A DNA stretch of 63,717 nt from an uncultured Duodenibacillus sp. (lineage in GTDB: Bacteria > Pseudomonadota > Gammaproteobacteria > Burkholderiales > Burkholderiaceae_F). The stretch lies in the NCBI GenBank assembly GCA_944390145.1, contig CALXOY010000085.1:1-63717 (forward strand), read 5' to 3'. The translations under genes and the position numbers were made by a program. The notes below the pieces were generated by a model. It saw nothing but the letters and a program-made list of their open reading frames with translations. It was not told where the DNA came from and made no database searches. Shown in pieces: positions 25,975 to 35,232 of the stretch. Position 1 is the first letter of the stretch. Each line of letters opens with the position of its first letter.

Positions 25975-27873
25975 TTATTTTTCCGGGTTGGTTTCCAAAA
26001 CATCATCCACCGAACGGCCTTCGAGCGCCTGCCGGATCGAACGGTCCATGCGGCGGGCGGCAAAGTCTTCGGTGGCTTTTGCCACGCCGTCAATGGCCGC
26101 TTTGATGGCGTTGGCGTCCGTGCCTTCGCGCACGGCGTTTAAATGCGCCACGGCGTCGTCGACGGCCTTGCGCTCGGCATCGTTCAAGAGATCGCCGTCG
26201 GCGGCGAGCGCCGAATGCGTCGACTCGATGATGCGCATCGCCTCGACCTTCTGCTCGCGCAGTTCGCGCTCGTGCATGTCCTCTTCGGCGGCCTTGTTGC
26301 CGTCCTGCAGCATGCGGATCACGTCGTCGTCGGACAGCCCGTAGCTGGGCTTGACCATAATCGAGCTTTCCACGCCGGTCGTCATCTCACGGGCCGACAC
26401 CGACAAAAGGCCGTCGGCGTCGATCTGGAAGGTGACGCGGATGCGCGCGGCGCCCGCGGCCATCGGCGGAATGCCCCTGAGTTCGAAGCGGGCAAGCGAC
26501 CGGCACTTGTCGACCACTTCGCGCTCGCCCTGGACCACATGAATGGCCATGGCGGTCTGCCCGTCCTTGAAGGTCGTGAAGTCCTGCGCCATCGCCGTCG
26601 GAATGGCGGTGTTGCGCGGAATCACCTTTTCGACGAGCCCGCCCATGGTTTCAAGTCCGAGCGAAAGCGGCGTGACGTCTAAAAGCAGCCAGTCGTCGTC
26701 GCCGTTGGTGTTGCCGGCAAGCTTGTTGGCCTGAATCGAGGCACCGATCGCCACCACCTTGTCCGGATCGATGTTGCAGAAGGGCTCGCGGCCGAAGAAA
26801 GCTTGAACGGCTTCGCGCACGCACGGCATGCGGGTGGCGCCGCCCACGAGCACCACGCCCTTAACGTCGTCGGGGGCAAGCTGCGCGTCGGAGAGCACCT
26901 GCTTGACCGCATCAATGGTCTTTTGCACCAGGTGCGCCGACATGGCGTTGAAGGCGTCGCGGGTGAGCGTTTCGTCGAGCACCCGCCCGTCGGAGAGCTC
27001 CACCCTGACGCGGGTCTCGGCAGCGTCGGTGAGCGCTTCGCGCGCGCTTTTGACGGCAAGCGTCAGGCGCTTTTTGTCGGAGGCGGTGAGAAGCTCGGCG
27101 TTGACGCCTGCGCCCAGCTTTTCGAGCGCCCAGCAGACAAGGCGGTGATCGAAGTCGTCGCCGCCAAGAGCCGAATTGCCGCCCGTGGCAAGCACTTCAA
27201 AAACGCCGCGCGTGAGGTTTAGGAGCGACACGTCGAAGGTGCCGCCGCCCAGGTCGTAGACGAGGTACTTGCCTTCAACGCCGTTGTCAAGCCCGTAGGC
27301 GAGAGCCGCCGCCGTGGGTTCGTTCAAAAGGCGCAGCACGGTGAGCCCGGCAAGCTTGGCGGCGTCCTTCGTCGCCTGGCGCTGTGCGTCGTCAAAATAG
27401 GCCGGCACGGTGATGACGGCGCCCACGAGCTCGGCGCCCACGCGCGCCTCGGCGCGCTCGCGCAGCACCTTGAGGATTTCAGCGGAAACCTCCACGGGGC
27501 TTTTGACGCCCTGCCGGGTCTGGATGCGCACCATGCCGGGGCCGTCTTCGAAATGGTAGGGAACAGTGACGATGCCGCTCACGTCCTTCATGCCGCGGCC
27601 CATCAAGCGCTTGACGGAGCTGATGGTGTTGAGTGGATCGTCGGCCTGCTGCGGCACGGCGTCCCACCCCACACAAACGCCGCCCTCGGGCAGATAGCGC
27701 ACAACGGAGGGAAGAAGATAGCGCCCCTTTTCATCGGGCAGCACTTCGGCGGCGCCGTTTAACACGAGCGCTACAAGCGAATTGGTGGTTCCAAGGTCAA
27801 TGCCGGCGGCAAACCGCTCTTCGTGCGGCGCCGCCGACATACCAGGTTCGGCAATCTGAAGTAGTCCCAGCAT
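25975..27873 (-). CDS. hscA: Fe-S assembly chaperone HscA (Hsp70 type)
   Basis: HscA is the specialised Hsp70 that, with HscB, releases clusters from IscU to target proteins. The 632-residue protein starts [18 protein letters not shown] as HscA does and has the nucleotide-binding motifs [19 protein letters not shown] and [10 protein letters not shown], followed by a peptide-binding domain ([18 protein letters not shown]). Its client site LPPVK is visible in the IscU encoded upstream. The ATG at 27873 is 24 bases after the hscB stop. Confidence 0.96.
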   Translation of the reverse strand: MLGLLQIAEPGMSAAPHEERFAAGIDLGTTNSLVALVLNGAAEVLPDEKGRYLLPSVVRYLPEGGVCVGWDAVPQQADDPLNTISSVKRLMGRGMKDVSGIVTVPYHFEDGPGMVRIQTRQGVKSPVEVSAEILKVLRERAEARVGAELVGAVITVPAYFDDAQRQATKDAAKLAGLTVLRLLNEPTAAALAYGLDNGVEGKYLVYDLGGGTFDVSLLNLTRGVFEVLATGGNSALGGDDFDHRLVCWALEKLGAGVNAELLTASDKKRLTLAVKSAREALTDAAETRVRVELSDGRVLDETLTRDAFNAMSAHLVQKTIDAVKQVLSDAQLAPDDVKGVVLVGGATRMPCVREAVQAFFGREPFCNIDPDKVVAIGASIQANKLAGNTNGDDDWLLLDVTPLSLGLETMGGLVEKVIPRNTAIPTAMAQDFTTFKDGQTAMAIHVVQGEREVVDKCRSLARFELRGIPPMAAGAARIRVTFQIDADGLLSVSAREMTTGVESSIMVKPSYGLSDDDVIRMLQDGNKAAEEDMHERELREQKVEAMRIIESTHSALAADGDLLNDAERKAVDDAVAHLNAVREGTDANAIKAAIDGVAKATEDFAARRMDRSIRQALEGRSVDDVLETNPEK

Positions 27874-27897
27874 TTCTTTCGTTCTGTTGTTCTTTTC

Positions 27898-28404
27898 TTA
27901 CTGCGCCTTGGCGCGGTGGATTTCCTTGAGAAGCTTCTCGATGAACATGAGCCGCCGCACGTCACCGCGGGCGCCCTCAAAATCCTTGTCGGCATCAAGC
28001 CGGCGGGCAAGCGACTGCAGCAGCTCACTGCGGGCGGCTTCGACGTCGCGGGCAAGCGCCTCGACGGCGGCCTTGTCCGCGCCCGCCTCTTCGAGCGCCT
28101 CGCGCCACATCATCTGCTGCATCAGAAAGTCCGCGGGCATGTGCGTGTCGGTTTCGCGGCCGGTGTCGACGCCAGCGGCCTGCAAAAGGACTGTTGCGCG
28201 GGCCACGGGGTCAAGCAGCGCGTCGCGCGCCTCATTGATGCGTCCGGCCCACTGCTCGGCCACGCGGCGCTCGGCCGCTGGGCGCGACGCAAATTTGTCG
28301 GGATGCACCAGGGCGATCGCGCGGCGCCAGGCTTCCTCGATTTTTTCCTCGGGCAGCGCAAAGACGGCCGGCAGACCAAGCAAGGTAAATGCGTTCTGAG
28401 CCAT
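27898..28404 (-). CDS. hscB: Fe-S assembly co-chaperone HscB (J-domain)
   Basis: This 168-residue J-protein delivers IscU to HscA and stimulates its ATPase. The N-terminal J-domain contains the essential HPD in LVHPDKF at about residue 34; the C-terminal helical domain binds IscU. The ATG at 28404 (MAQNAFTLLG) is preferred over a TTG four codons upstream that would overlap iscA. Standard position between iscA and hscA. Confidence 0.95.
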   Translation of the reverse strand: MAQNAFTLLGLPAVFALPEEKIEEAWRRAIALVHPDKFASRPAAERRVAEQWAGRINEARDALLDPVARATVLLQAAGVDTGRETDTHMPADFLMQQMMWREALEEAGADKAAVEALARDVEAARSELLQSLARRLDADKDFEGARGDVRRLMFIEKLLKEIHRAKAQ

Positions 28405-28412
28405 CGCGCTGC

Positions 28413-28736
28413 TCAAACGTGAAAGGACTTGCCGCAGCCGCAGCGTTCCTTTTCCTGCGGATTGTTGTACTTGAAGCCCTCCTGCAGGCCTTCGCGCACG
28501 TAGTCGAGCTGCGTGCCGTCGATATAGGGCAGGCTCTTGGCGTCAACCACAACCTTGACGCCGTGGCTTTCCCAAACCTGATCATCGTCGTTGACGGCGT
28601 CGGCGAACTCAAGCTTGTAGGCCATGCCCGAGCAGCCGCTGGTCTTCACGCCCAGGCGCAGGCCGATGCCCTTGCCGCGCTTGGCAAGAAAGGCGGACAC
28701 GTGGCGGGCGGCCGCCTCGGTGAGAGTCACTGACAT
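28413..28736 (-). CDS. iscA: iron-sulfur cluster assembly protein IscA
   Basis: This 107-residue A-type carrier protein is involved in delivery or maturation, notably of [4Fe-4S] clusters. The three conserved cysteines are present: SGCSGM (about C35) and the C-terminal CGCGK pair. The start [13 protein letters not shown] is typical. It follows iscU after 24 bases. Confidence 0.96.
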   Translation of the reverse strand: MSVTLTEAAARHVSAFLAKRGKGIGLRLGVKTSGCSGMAYKLEFADAVNDDDQVWESHGVKVVVDAKSLPYIDGTQLDYVREGLQEGFKYNNPQEKERCGCGKSFHV

Positions 28737-28760
28737 GGTGTTTCGTCCTCGTGAAAAAAG

Positions 28761-29144
28761 TTACTTGGCGTGCTTGGCCTTGTAGTCGTCGATGGCGGCC
28801 TTCACGGCGTCCTCGGCAAGAATCGAGCAGTGGATCTTCACCGGCGGCAGCGCGAGCTCCTCGGCGATTTCGGCGTTGGTGATCTTGGCTGCTTCGTCAA
28901 GCGTCTTGCCCTTGACCCATTCGCTCACAAGCGAACTCGAGGCAATGGCCGAGCCGCAGCCGTAGGTCTTGAACTTGGCGTCCTCGATGACGCCCTTGTC
29001 GTTGACCTTGATCTGCAGGCGCATCACGTCGCCGCAGGCCGGGGCGCCGACCATGCCGGTGCCGACCGATTCATCGTTTTTGTCGAGCGACCCCACGTTT
29101 CTCGGGTGCTCGTAATGATCCATGAGTTTTTCGCTATAGGGCAT
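28761..29144 (-). CDS. iscU: Fe-S cluster scaffold IscU
   Basis: This 127-residue scaffold is where IscS sulfur and iron form [2Fe-2S] clusters. Cluster ligands are seen in APACGD, KTYGCGSA and KIHCSILAEDA, and the HscA-recognition motif LPPVK immediately precedes the last of these. The ATG at 29144 (MPYSEKLMDHYEHPRNVG) is the family start; the frame extends seven codons upstream without support. It follows iscS. Confidence 0.97.
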   Translation of the reverse strand: MPYSEKLMDHYEHPRNVGSLDKNDESVGTGMVGAPACGDVMRLQIKVNDKGVIEDAKFKTYGCGSAIASSSLVSEWVKGKTLDEAAKITNAEIAEELALPPVKIHCSILAEDAVKAAIDDYKAKHAK

Positions 29145-29175
29145 TTTCTCGTCCTCGTTTCGCAAATCTGTTCAA

Positions 29176-30390
29176 TCAGTGGGCCGACCACTTGACGTCG
29201 GCCAGGTCGACGCCCTGCTGGTGCATCTCCCAAAGCGGCGACATTTCGCGCAGCTTGGCGACCTTCTCGGTCAGCAGCTTCACGGTGAAGTCGATGTCGT
29301 CTTCAGTGGTGAAGCGCCCGAAGGTGAAGCGGATCGAGCTGTGCGCGAGCTCGTCGTCGCGGCCGATGGCGCGCAGCACGTAGCTCGGCTCAAGCGAAGC
29401 GGACGTGCAGGCCGAGCCCGAACTCACCGCAATGTCCTTTAAGGCCATCATGAGGCTTTCGCCCTCGATGTAGGCAAAGGAGATGTTGAGGTTGGTCGAG
29501 ACGCGGTGCTCGAGGTCGCCGTTCACATACACATCCGGAATGTTCTTGAGAATGCCGTCCAAAAGACGCTTTTGCAGCATCTTTTCATGCGCGATGTCCT
29601 TGGCGTCCTCCAGGGCTGCGAGACGGTAGGCCTCGCCCATGCCGACGATCTGGTGCGTGGCAAGCGTGCCCGAGCGCATGCCGCGTTCGTGTCCGCCGCC
29701 GTGAATCTGCGGCTCGATGCGCACGCGCGGCTTGCGGCGCACGTACAGGGCGCCGATGCCCTTGGGACCGTAGACCTTGTGCGAGGAAAGGCTCATGAGG
29801 TCGATTTTGAGATCCTGCATGTCGAGCTTCATCTTGCCTGCGGCCTGCGTGGCGTCGCAGTGATAGAGCACGCCGCGCTCGCGGCAGATTTCGCCGATCG
29901 CCTTGATGTCCTGCACCACGCCGATCTCGTTGTTGACGGCCATCACCGAGACCAGGGTCGTATCCGGACGGATGGCCGCCTTGAGCTCCTCGAGGTCGAG
30001 CAGGCCGTTTTCCTTGACGTCGAGGTAGGTCACTTCAAAGCCCTCGGTTTCAAGGTGGCGCATGCTGTCGAGCACGGCCTTGTGTTCGGTCTTCACCGTG
30101 ATGAGGTGCTTGCCCTTGTCGCGATAAAAGTGCGCCGCGCCCTTGATGGCAAGGTTGTCGGACTCGGTTGCCCCGGAGGTCCACACAATTTCGCGCGGAT
30201 CGGCGTTGATGTAGGCGGCCACGTATCCGCGGGCCTCTTCAACGGCCTTTTCGGCCTCCCAGCCGTAGGCGTGCGAACGGCTGGCGGGGTTGCCGAACTT
30301 CTCAACCATGTAGGGGATCATCTTTTCGGCCACGCGGGGGTCCATGGGCGTGGTGGCCGAATAGTCGAGATAAACAACGTGATGCTGCAT
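29176..30390 (-). CDS. iscS: cysteine desulfurase IscS
   Basis: This 404-residue PLP enzyme takes sulfur from cysteine for Fe-S clusters and tRNA thiolation. Visible are [15 protein letters not shown] at the N-terminus, [12 protein letters not shown], the PLP lysine in [12 protein letters not shown], and the mobile persulfide cysteine in [14 protein letters not shown]. The ATG at 30390 ([10 protein letters not shown]) is chosen over a 67-codon in-frame extension that runs back into iscR. It lies 67 bases after iscR. Confidence 0.97.
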   Translation of the reverse strand: MQHHVVYLDYSATTPMDPRVAEKMIPYMVEKFGNPASRSHAYGWEAEKAVEEARGYVAAYINADPREIVWTSGATESDNLAIKGAAHFYRDKGKHLITVKTEHKAVLDSMRHLETEGFEVTYLDVKENGLLDLEELKAAIRPDTTLVSVMAVNNEIGVVQDIKAIGEICRERGVLYHCDATQAAGKMKLDMQDLKIDLMSLSSHKVYGPKGIGALYVRRKPRVRIEPQIHGGGHERGMRSGTLATHQIVGMGEAYRLAALEDAKDIAHEKMLQKRLLDGILKNIPDVYVNGDLEHRVSTNLNISFAYIEGESLMMALKDIAVSSGSACTSASLEPSYVLRAIGRDDELAHSSIRFTFGRFTTEDDIDFTVKLLTEKVAKLREMSPLWEMHQQGVDLADVKWSAH

Positions 30391-30457
30391 TTCTTTGTCT
30401 CTTTGTGTTTTCCGCCGTCTTTTTCCGGCGTCTTCCTTTGAAATCCTTGCTTTGTCC

Positions 30458-30931
30458 TCAGGGCTTGGGCTCGGTGATGTGCACGATGATGGGCTGCTCG
30501 CGGGCCGCCGCATCATTGGCATGCTCCTTGATGCTGCGCTCGCGGATGGACTGCAGCGACTGGGCATTGAGAAACTCCGCCACCCGGGCATTTAGGTCCG
30601 ACCAGAGTCCGTGCGCAAGGCACTGGGCCCCGCCGCGGCAGGCGGCTCCCCCCTGGCACTGGGATACATCCATCGCCCCTTCCACGGCTTCGACGATTTC
30701 GCCCGCGCTGATTTCCGCGGCGTCGCGCCCGAGGCGGTAGCCGCCGCCCGGTCCGCGCACGCTTTTAACCAGCCCGGCCCGGCGCAGCTTGCCGAAGATC
30801 TGCTCAAGATACGGAAGCGAAATTTTCTGCCGTCTGGCAATGTCGGCCAGGCGCACGGGACCCGCTTCGCTGTTGAGCGACAGGTCGATCATGCTGGTCA
30901 CCGCAAAGCGGCCTCGTGTCGTGAGTTTCAC
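30458..30931 (-). CDS. iscR: Fe-S-responsive regulator IscR (Rrf2 family)
   Basis: This 157-residue repressor of the isc operon binds DNA differently with and without a [2Fe-2S] cluster. It has an N-terminal winged helix ([11 protein letters not shown]..., [16 protein letters not shown]) and the cluster cysteines in [13 protein letters not shown] (about 92-104). The start is GTG. First gene of iscRSUA-hscBA-fdx-iscX; an inverted repeat upstream is a candidate operator. Confidence 0.96.
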   Translation of the reverse strand: MKLTTRGRFAVTSMIDLSLNSEAGPVRLADIARRQKISLPYLEQIFGKLRRAGLVKSVRGPGGGYRLGRDAAEISAGEIVEAVEGAMDVSQCQGGAACRGGAQCLAHGLWSDLNARVAEFLNAQSLQSIRERSIKEHANDAAAREQPIIVHITEPKP

Positions 30932-31281
30932 AGTAGGGCTTTCAGGCTGTTGTCTGCACCCGCAAAGGGCGCTGTCATTTCAGGGCCTCGGTCATGGAGA
31001 AAACGCCTTCAGGCGGCGCATTTCCCGAATAACCTAGTTTTCAGGTCAAGAATCTTAATGAAAAATACCCTATAAATAAACATGGTTATTCGGAAAATTT
31101 TGAGGCCGGCGGGCACGCGGAAAATTTCCTTTGAAATCAGCGCACAGCGCCCTTCCTGTTGCGGAGGCACGGCAAAAATTCCGGTCCCGCCGGACATACT
31201 CGGTTAAAATGCATGCCATCACGCGGCCGGCCGTAACGGACGCGGGGCTTTTTGCGCTCCTACGTCATAAGGAAAAGAAGA
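30932..31281. promoter_or_regulatory. divergent control region between iscR and the ABC permease; paired inverted repeat
   Basis: This gene-free stretch of about 350 bases is AT-rich at 31040-31110. A perfect 10-bp inverted repeat, CCGAATAACC (31025-31034) and GGTTATTCGG (31084-31093), has centres about 59 bases apart. The first arm is part of a smaller dyad, ATAACCT...AGGTCAA. On the minus strand TTGACC (31044-31049) is a candidate -35 for iscR, but no good -10 is seen at the right distance. Half-sites partly resemble type 1 IscR boxes. No small gene was recognised. Confidence 0.5.
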
Positions 31282-31947
31282 ATGGAGTTTGATTTTTCCC
31301 TGGTCACCGGTTCCATGCCCTTGCTGCTGCAGGGCGCCCTGGTGACGCTTGAGATCACGGCTCTGGCCGTGGGTCTGGGTCTGGTGTTCGGCCTCATTGC
31401 CGCCCTCGCGCAGCTTTCCAAGTTTGCGCCGCTGCGCTTCATCGCCAAGGTCTACGTCGACTTCATCCGCGGCACGCCGCTTCTGGTGCAGATCTTCATC
31501 ATCTACTTTGCACTGCCCGCGATTGTCGGCCACCGCATCGACCCCTTTGCCGCGGCCGTGGCCGCCTGCTCGATCAATTCGGGCGCCTATGTGGCGGAAA
31601 TCTTCCGCGCCGGCATCCAGTCGATTGAAATCGGGCAGATGCGCGCCGGTCTGTCGCTTGGCATGACCTGGGGGCAGACGATGCGCTACATCATCCTGCC
31701 GCAGGCCTTCAAGCGCATCATTCCGCCGCTCGGAAACGAATTCATCGCCATGCTCAAGGACTCGTCCCTTGTTTCGGTCATCGGCTTTGAAGAGCTCACC
31801 CGCACGGGTCAGCTCATCATTGCGGAAACCTACGGGTCGCTCGAGATCTGGACCACGGTGGCGGTCATCTACCTTGTGATGACGCTGACGATCACGCGGC
31901 TTGTGTCCTACATGGAAAAGAGGTTCAAGGCAAGCGACGCCCGCTAG
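31282..31947 (+). CDS. amino-acid ABC transporter permease (HisM/GlnP type)
   Basis: This 221-residue inner-membrane permease belongs to the polar amino-acid uptake family. It has about five membrane segments and the signature RGTPLLVQIFIIYF, plus the EAA loop AEIFRAGIQSIEIGQMRAGLS and QAFKRIIPPLGNEFI. AAGGAAAAG precedes the ATG at 31282. No ATPase or binding protein of the same family adjoins it, so its partners must be encoded elsewhere. Substrate not deducible. A strong terminator follows. Confidence 0.92.
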   Translation: MEFDFSLVTGSMPLLLQGALVTLEITALAVGLGLVFGLIAALAQLSKFAPLRFIAKVYVDFIRGTPLLVQIFIIYFALPAIVGHRIDPFAAAVAACSINSGAYVAEIFRAGIQSIEIGQMRAGLSLGMTWGQTMRYIILPQAFKRIIPPLGNEFIAMLKDSSLVSVIGFEELTRTGQLIIAETYGSLEIWTTVAVIYLVMTLTITRLVSYMEKRFKASDAR

Positions 31948-31972
31948 AAAAAGAGGACTTTGCATTCCGCTG

Positions 31973-32015
31973 CACCCGCGCCTTTGGAGGACTCCGGCGC
32001 GGGTGTTTGCTTTTT
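31973..32015 (+). terminator. intrinsic terminator of the permease gene
   Basis: CACCCGCGCC (31973-31982) pairs perfectly with GGCGCGGGTG (31996-32005), followed by TTTGCTTTTT. It lies between the convergent permease and yejF-like genes. Confidence 0.85.
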
Positions 32016-33819
32016 AAAGCCGCGGAACCGCCCGCAAGAGCGCCTGCGTATAGGGGTGCTGCGGGTGCGTGAGCACCTCGCGCGCCGGGCCCGCCTCCAC
32101 AATCTCGCCCTTGCGCATGACCGCCACGTCGTGCGCCATGAATTCCACCACGGCAAAGTTGTGGGTGATGAAGAGGTAGGAGACGCCGTCGGCGGCCTGT
32201 ATCTCCCGTAGGAGATTGAGAATCTGCGCCTGCACGGACACGTCGAGCGCCGATGTCGGTTCGTCGCACACCACAAACTTCGGGTTGACGGCAAGCGCCC
32301 GGGCAATGGCGATGCGCTGGCGCTGGCCGCCGGAAAATTCATGCGCAAGCCGCAGCGCCGCGCTCGCGGGCAGCCCCACGCGCTCAAGCAGCCGGTCGAC
32401 TTCGGCACGTGCTTCGCGCCGCGTCGTGCCGGGCTTTAAGGCCAGAATGCCCTCTGCCACAAGTTCACCCACGCTCATGCGCGGATCAAGCGAGCCAAAG
32501 GGGTCTTGAAAGACAATCTGCGCGCAGCCCCTGAGCGCCTTCTTAAAGCGCCCGCGGTTGTCAAAGGCCTTTTCGCCTGCAATCTCCACGCTGCCCGTCA
32601 CAAGGGCGTTTTCCAAAAGCCCCAGGGCGGCCTTGCCAAGGGTCGTCTTTCCCGAGCCCGATTCGCCCACGAGCGCAAGCGTCCTGCCGCGCGCAAGCGA
32701 AAGGCTGGCATGCCGCACCGCCTCAAAGGGCCTGCTGCGCGAAAAAAGCCGGCTGCGCGCCCCGTAGACCACGCCGACGTCGGTGAGCTTCAAGACCGTT
32801 TCGCCGTCAAAAGTCTTTTCCTCGCGCTCCCTCTGGGGCTGCTCGACGACGGCCTGCGGGTGCAGGCAGCGCACCAGGCGGCCGCAGGAGACTTCCACAA
32901 GCTGCGGCTCGCACTTTCTGCAGTCGTCCCTTGCGGCCGGACAGCGCGGAGCAAAGCGGCAGCCCGCGGGCATGGCCGAGAGTTCCGGCACGGCACCGGC
33001 GATGCCTGCAAGCTCGCGGGCGCTTTTGCCGGCAGACGGCACGGCGCTCAAAAGCAGCCGGGCATAAGGATGCCGGGGGTTCTCGAAAAACGCGTCGACG
33101 CCGCTCATTTCCACAATCTCGCCCGCATACATCAGCCCCACCCGGTCGGCGTACTGCCGCACCAGCGCGAGATCATGCGTAATGAGCAACAGCGCAATGC
33201 CGCGCTCCTTTTGCAGCTTTTGCAGCAGATCGAGAATCTGCGCCTGGCGGGTGACGTCAAGCGCCGTCGTCGGCTCGTCGGCCACAATCACGTTCGGGCT
33301 GCAGGCAAGCGCCATGGCAATCATCACGCGCTGCTTCTGGCCTCCTGAAAGCTCATGGGCAAAGGCGTCGAATTTCTTTGCGGGATCGTCAAGCCCGGCG
33401 CGCTCAAGCCATTCAAGGGCACGCCGGCGCACCTGCGCACGGTCGAGCTTCTCGTGCAGCCGCACGGCTTCGATCAACTGATCGCCCACGGTCATCACAG
33501 GGTTGAGGCTTGTGGCGGGCTCCTGGAAAATCATTGCGATCTTCGCGCCGCGCACCTGCTGCATCTGCGCTTCGGTGAGTTCGAGCAGATCGCAGCCCTT
33601 TAAAAGCACCCTGCCGCGGGTGATGTGCAGCCCCTGAGGAAGCAACCGCATGAGCGAGAGCGCCGTGAGCGACTTCCCGCAGCCCGATTCGCCCACAAGG
33701 GCGAAGCACTCGCCCGGGGCGATGTCAAAACTCACTCCGGTGACGGCTGCAAGCGGCCTCTCGCGTCCGATCTGAACGCAGAGGTCCTCCACCTTCAAAA
33801 TGCTCCCGCTGCTCATCAT
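32014..33819 (-). CDS. peptide ABC transporter, fused double ATPase (YejF-like)
   Basis: This 601-residue ATPase carries two complete ABC cassettes. The first has GESGCGKS, LSGGQKQRV and VADEPTTALD; the second has GESGSGKTT, FSGGQRQRI and CDEPTSALD. Each cassette ends with the oligopeptide-type extension (CRFAPRCPAARDDC near residue 285). Fused cassettes of this kind belong to YejF/GsiA-type importers of oligopeptides, including peptide antibiotics such as microcin C. The start ATG overlaps the stop of the permease gene upstream, and it is last of four co-transcribed genes. Confidence 0.93.
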   Translation of the reverse strand: MMSSGSILKVEDLCVQIGRERPLAAVTGVSFDIAPGECFALVGESGCGKSLTALSLMRLLPQGLHITRGRVLLKGCDLLELTEAQMQQVRGAKIAMIFQEPATSLNPVMTVGDQLIEAVRLHEKLDRAQVRRRALEWLERAGLDDPAKKFDAFAHELSGGQKQRVMIAMALACSPNVIVADEPTTALDVTRQAQILDLLQKLQKERGIALLLITHDLALVRQYADRVGLMYAGEIVEMSGVDAFFENPRHPYARLLLSAVPSAGKSARELAGIAGAVPELSAMPAGCRFAPRCPAARDDCRKCEPQLVEVSCGRLVRCLHPQAVVEQPQREREEKTFDGETVLKLTDVGVVYGARSRLFSRSRPFEAVRHASLSLARGRTLALVGESGSGKTTLGKAALGLLENALVTGSVEIAGEKAFDNRGRFKKALRGCAQIVFQDPFGSLDPRMSVGELVAEGILALKPGTTRREARAEVDRLLERVGLPASAALRLAHEFSGGQRQRIAIARALAVNPKFVVCDEPTSALDVSVQAQILNLLREIQAADGVSYLFITHNFAVVEFMAHDVAVMRKGEIVEAGPAREVLTHPQHPYTQALLRAVPRL

Positions 33820-35213
33820 GCCCTCGCCGCGCTCTTCGGGTCGAATGCGTCGCGCACGCCCGAGGCAAAAAGATTGGCCGAAAGCACAAGCATCACCATG
33901 AAGACGAAGCTTGCGGCAAGGTTCCACCAGATCACGGGCGAGCGGCTCATTTCAGAGGCCGCCGCGTTGATCATGGAGCCGAAGGATTCGGTGACGGGGT
34001 CCACGCCGACGCCCACATAGCTCAAGACCGCCTCATAGAGCACGATGCCGGAGAAGTCGAGCACCGCGACGATGAGCACGATGTGCGCGACGTTCGGAAA
34101 AACGTGCCGCAGCATGATGCCTGCGGGCGACACCCCGAAGGCCTTGGCCGCCGTGACGAAATCCATTGCCGAGACCTTGAGCGTTTCAGCCCGCAGCAGG
34201 CGCGCCAGGCCCGCCCAGCTGGTGAGGCCGATGATCACAGCCAGCAAAAAGAGCCGCACGTCGGCCCGCTCAAGGCCCGTCGCGTACATTTCCGGGTGTT
34301 TGTCGATGAAGACCTGGATCATCAGCACGGAGGCGGCGATCAACAGCACCGAGGGAATCGAAGAGATGGTGGTGTAGATGTACTGGATCACATCGTCGAC
34401 CCAGCCCTTGAAGTAGCCCGCGGCAATGCCGAGCGTCACGGCAAAGGGCAGCGTCGAGAAGGTTGCCAGAAGTCCGATCGCAAAGGCCGTGCGGATGCTT
34501 TTCATCGCGCTGTAGAGCACGTCGTTTCCGGTGGCATCCGTCCCGAAGGGGTGCCAGAGCGGCCAGACAAACATCAGCACGCAGCCTAAAAAGAGTGCGG
34601 CAAGCCACACAAGGCAGGCGGGCCGCCAGGGGTTGCTGCGGCTGGTGACGGCTACAAGCGCTTCCTTAAAGCGCCGGCGCGTCGCGGCCGCGCAGCCCGT
34701 AGCCAGCACCAGCCAGCCCGCTAAAACCGCCACGGCCCCCGTCATCACGCCCATCTCGATCTTGCGAAAGAGCGCCTGCACCGGGTGCGCGTCGCTCACG
34801 CCCGCGCCCGCCCCCTTGAGCCTGGCGTAGATGCGCCTAGGGCCCTCGTCGGTCACCACGGTGGTCTTGTCAAAGTCGTGCAGTGCAAAGGGAGCCGAGT
34901 AGCTGCGCTCGCGACCGGCGATGCGGCTGCCCACCACAGTGTCCAGAAGCGACACGGTCTTGGTGTCCCAGGCAGGCGCCGCCGCCCCTTCGGAGGGAAG
35001 CGCCCGGCGGTAGTGCACGCTGTCGGCAAGCGCAACCACCAGAAAAAGCGAGAGCACCGCGGCCGAAGCCACCGCGGTTTTGTTGTGGAGCACCGCACTC
35101 CATTTGCGCCGCAGCGAGGGCGTGCGGCGAACATACCACACATAGGCCGCAAGCCCCGGCACCAGCAGCCAGAGCACCACGTCGGTCCACAGCAGCACGA
35201 GCTTTACATCCAT
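33816..35213 (-). CDS. peptide ABC transporter permease (YejE-like)
   Basis: This 465-residue inner-membrane permease is longer than the roughly 340 residues of E. coli YejE. An additional hydrophobic and periplasmic region (about residues 1-190) precedes the DppC-type core. That core shows HPFGTDATGNDVLYSAMKS and the EAA loop TAAKAFGVSPAGIMLRHVFPN. The ATG at 35213 (MDVKLVLLW) follows AAAGGAT and is preferred to an in-frame start at 35261 that overlaps the next gene. It works with the YejB-like permease and YejF-like ATPase. Confidence 0.9.
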   Translation of the reverse strand: MDVKLVLLWTDVVLWLLVPGLAAYVWYVRRTPSLRRKWSAVLHNKTAVASAAVLSLFLVVALADSVHYRRALPSEGAAAPAWDTKTVSLLDTVVGSRIAGRERSYSAPFALHDFDKTTVVTDEGPRRIYARLKGAGAGVSDAHPVQALFRKIEMGVMTGAVAVLAGWLVLATGCAAATRRRFKEALVAVTSRSNPWRPACLVWLAALFLGCVLMFVWPLWHPFGTDATGNDVLYSAMKSIRTAFAIGLLATFSTLPFAVTLGIAAGYFKGWVDDVIQYIYTTISSIPSVLLIAASVLMIQVFIDKHPEMYATGLERADVRLFLLAVIIGLTSWAGLARLLRAETLKVSAMDFVTAAKAFGVSPAGIMLRHVFPNVAHIVLIVAVLDFSGIVLYEAVLSYVGVGVDPVTESFGSMINAAASEMSRSPVIWWNLAASFVFMVMLVLSANLFASGVRDAFDPKSAARA

Positions 35214-35232
35214 CGTCTTGATCCTTTCACTG

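Noticed and set aside
31025-31093. Canonical type 1 IscR box
   Set aside because: Only the outer half-site bases match the consensus I know; it is listed as a candidate operator, not as a firm IscR site.
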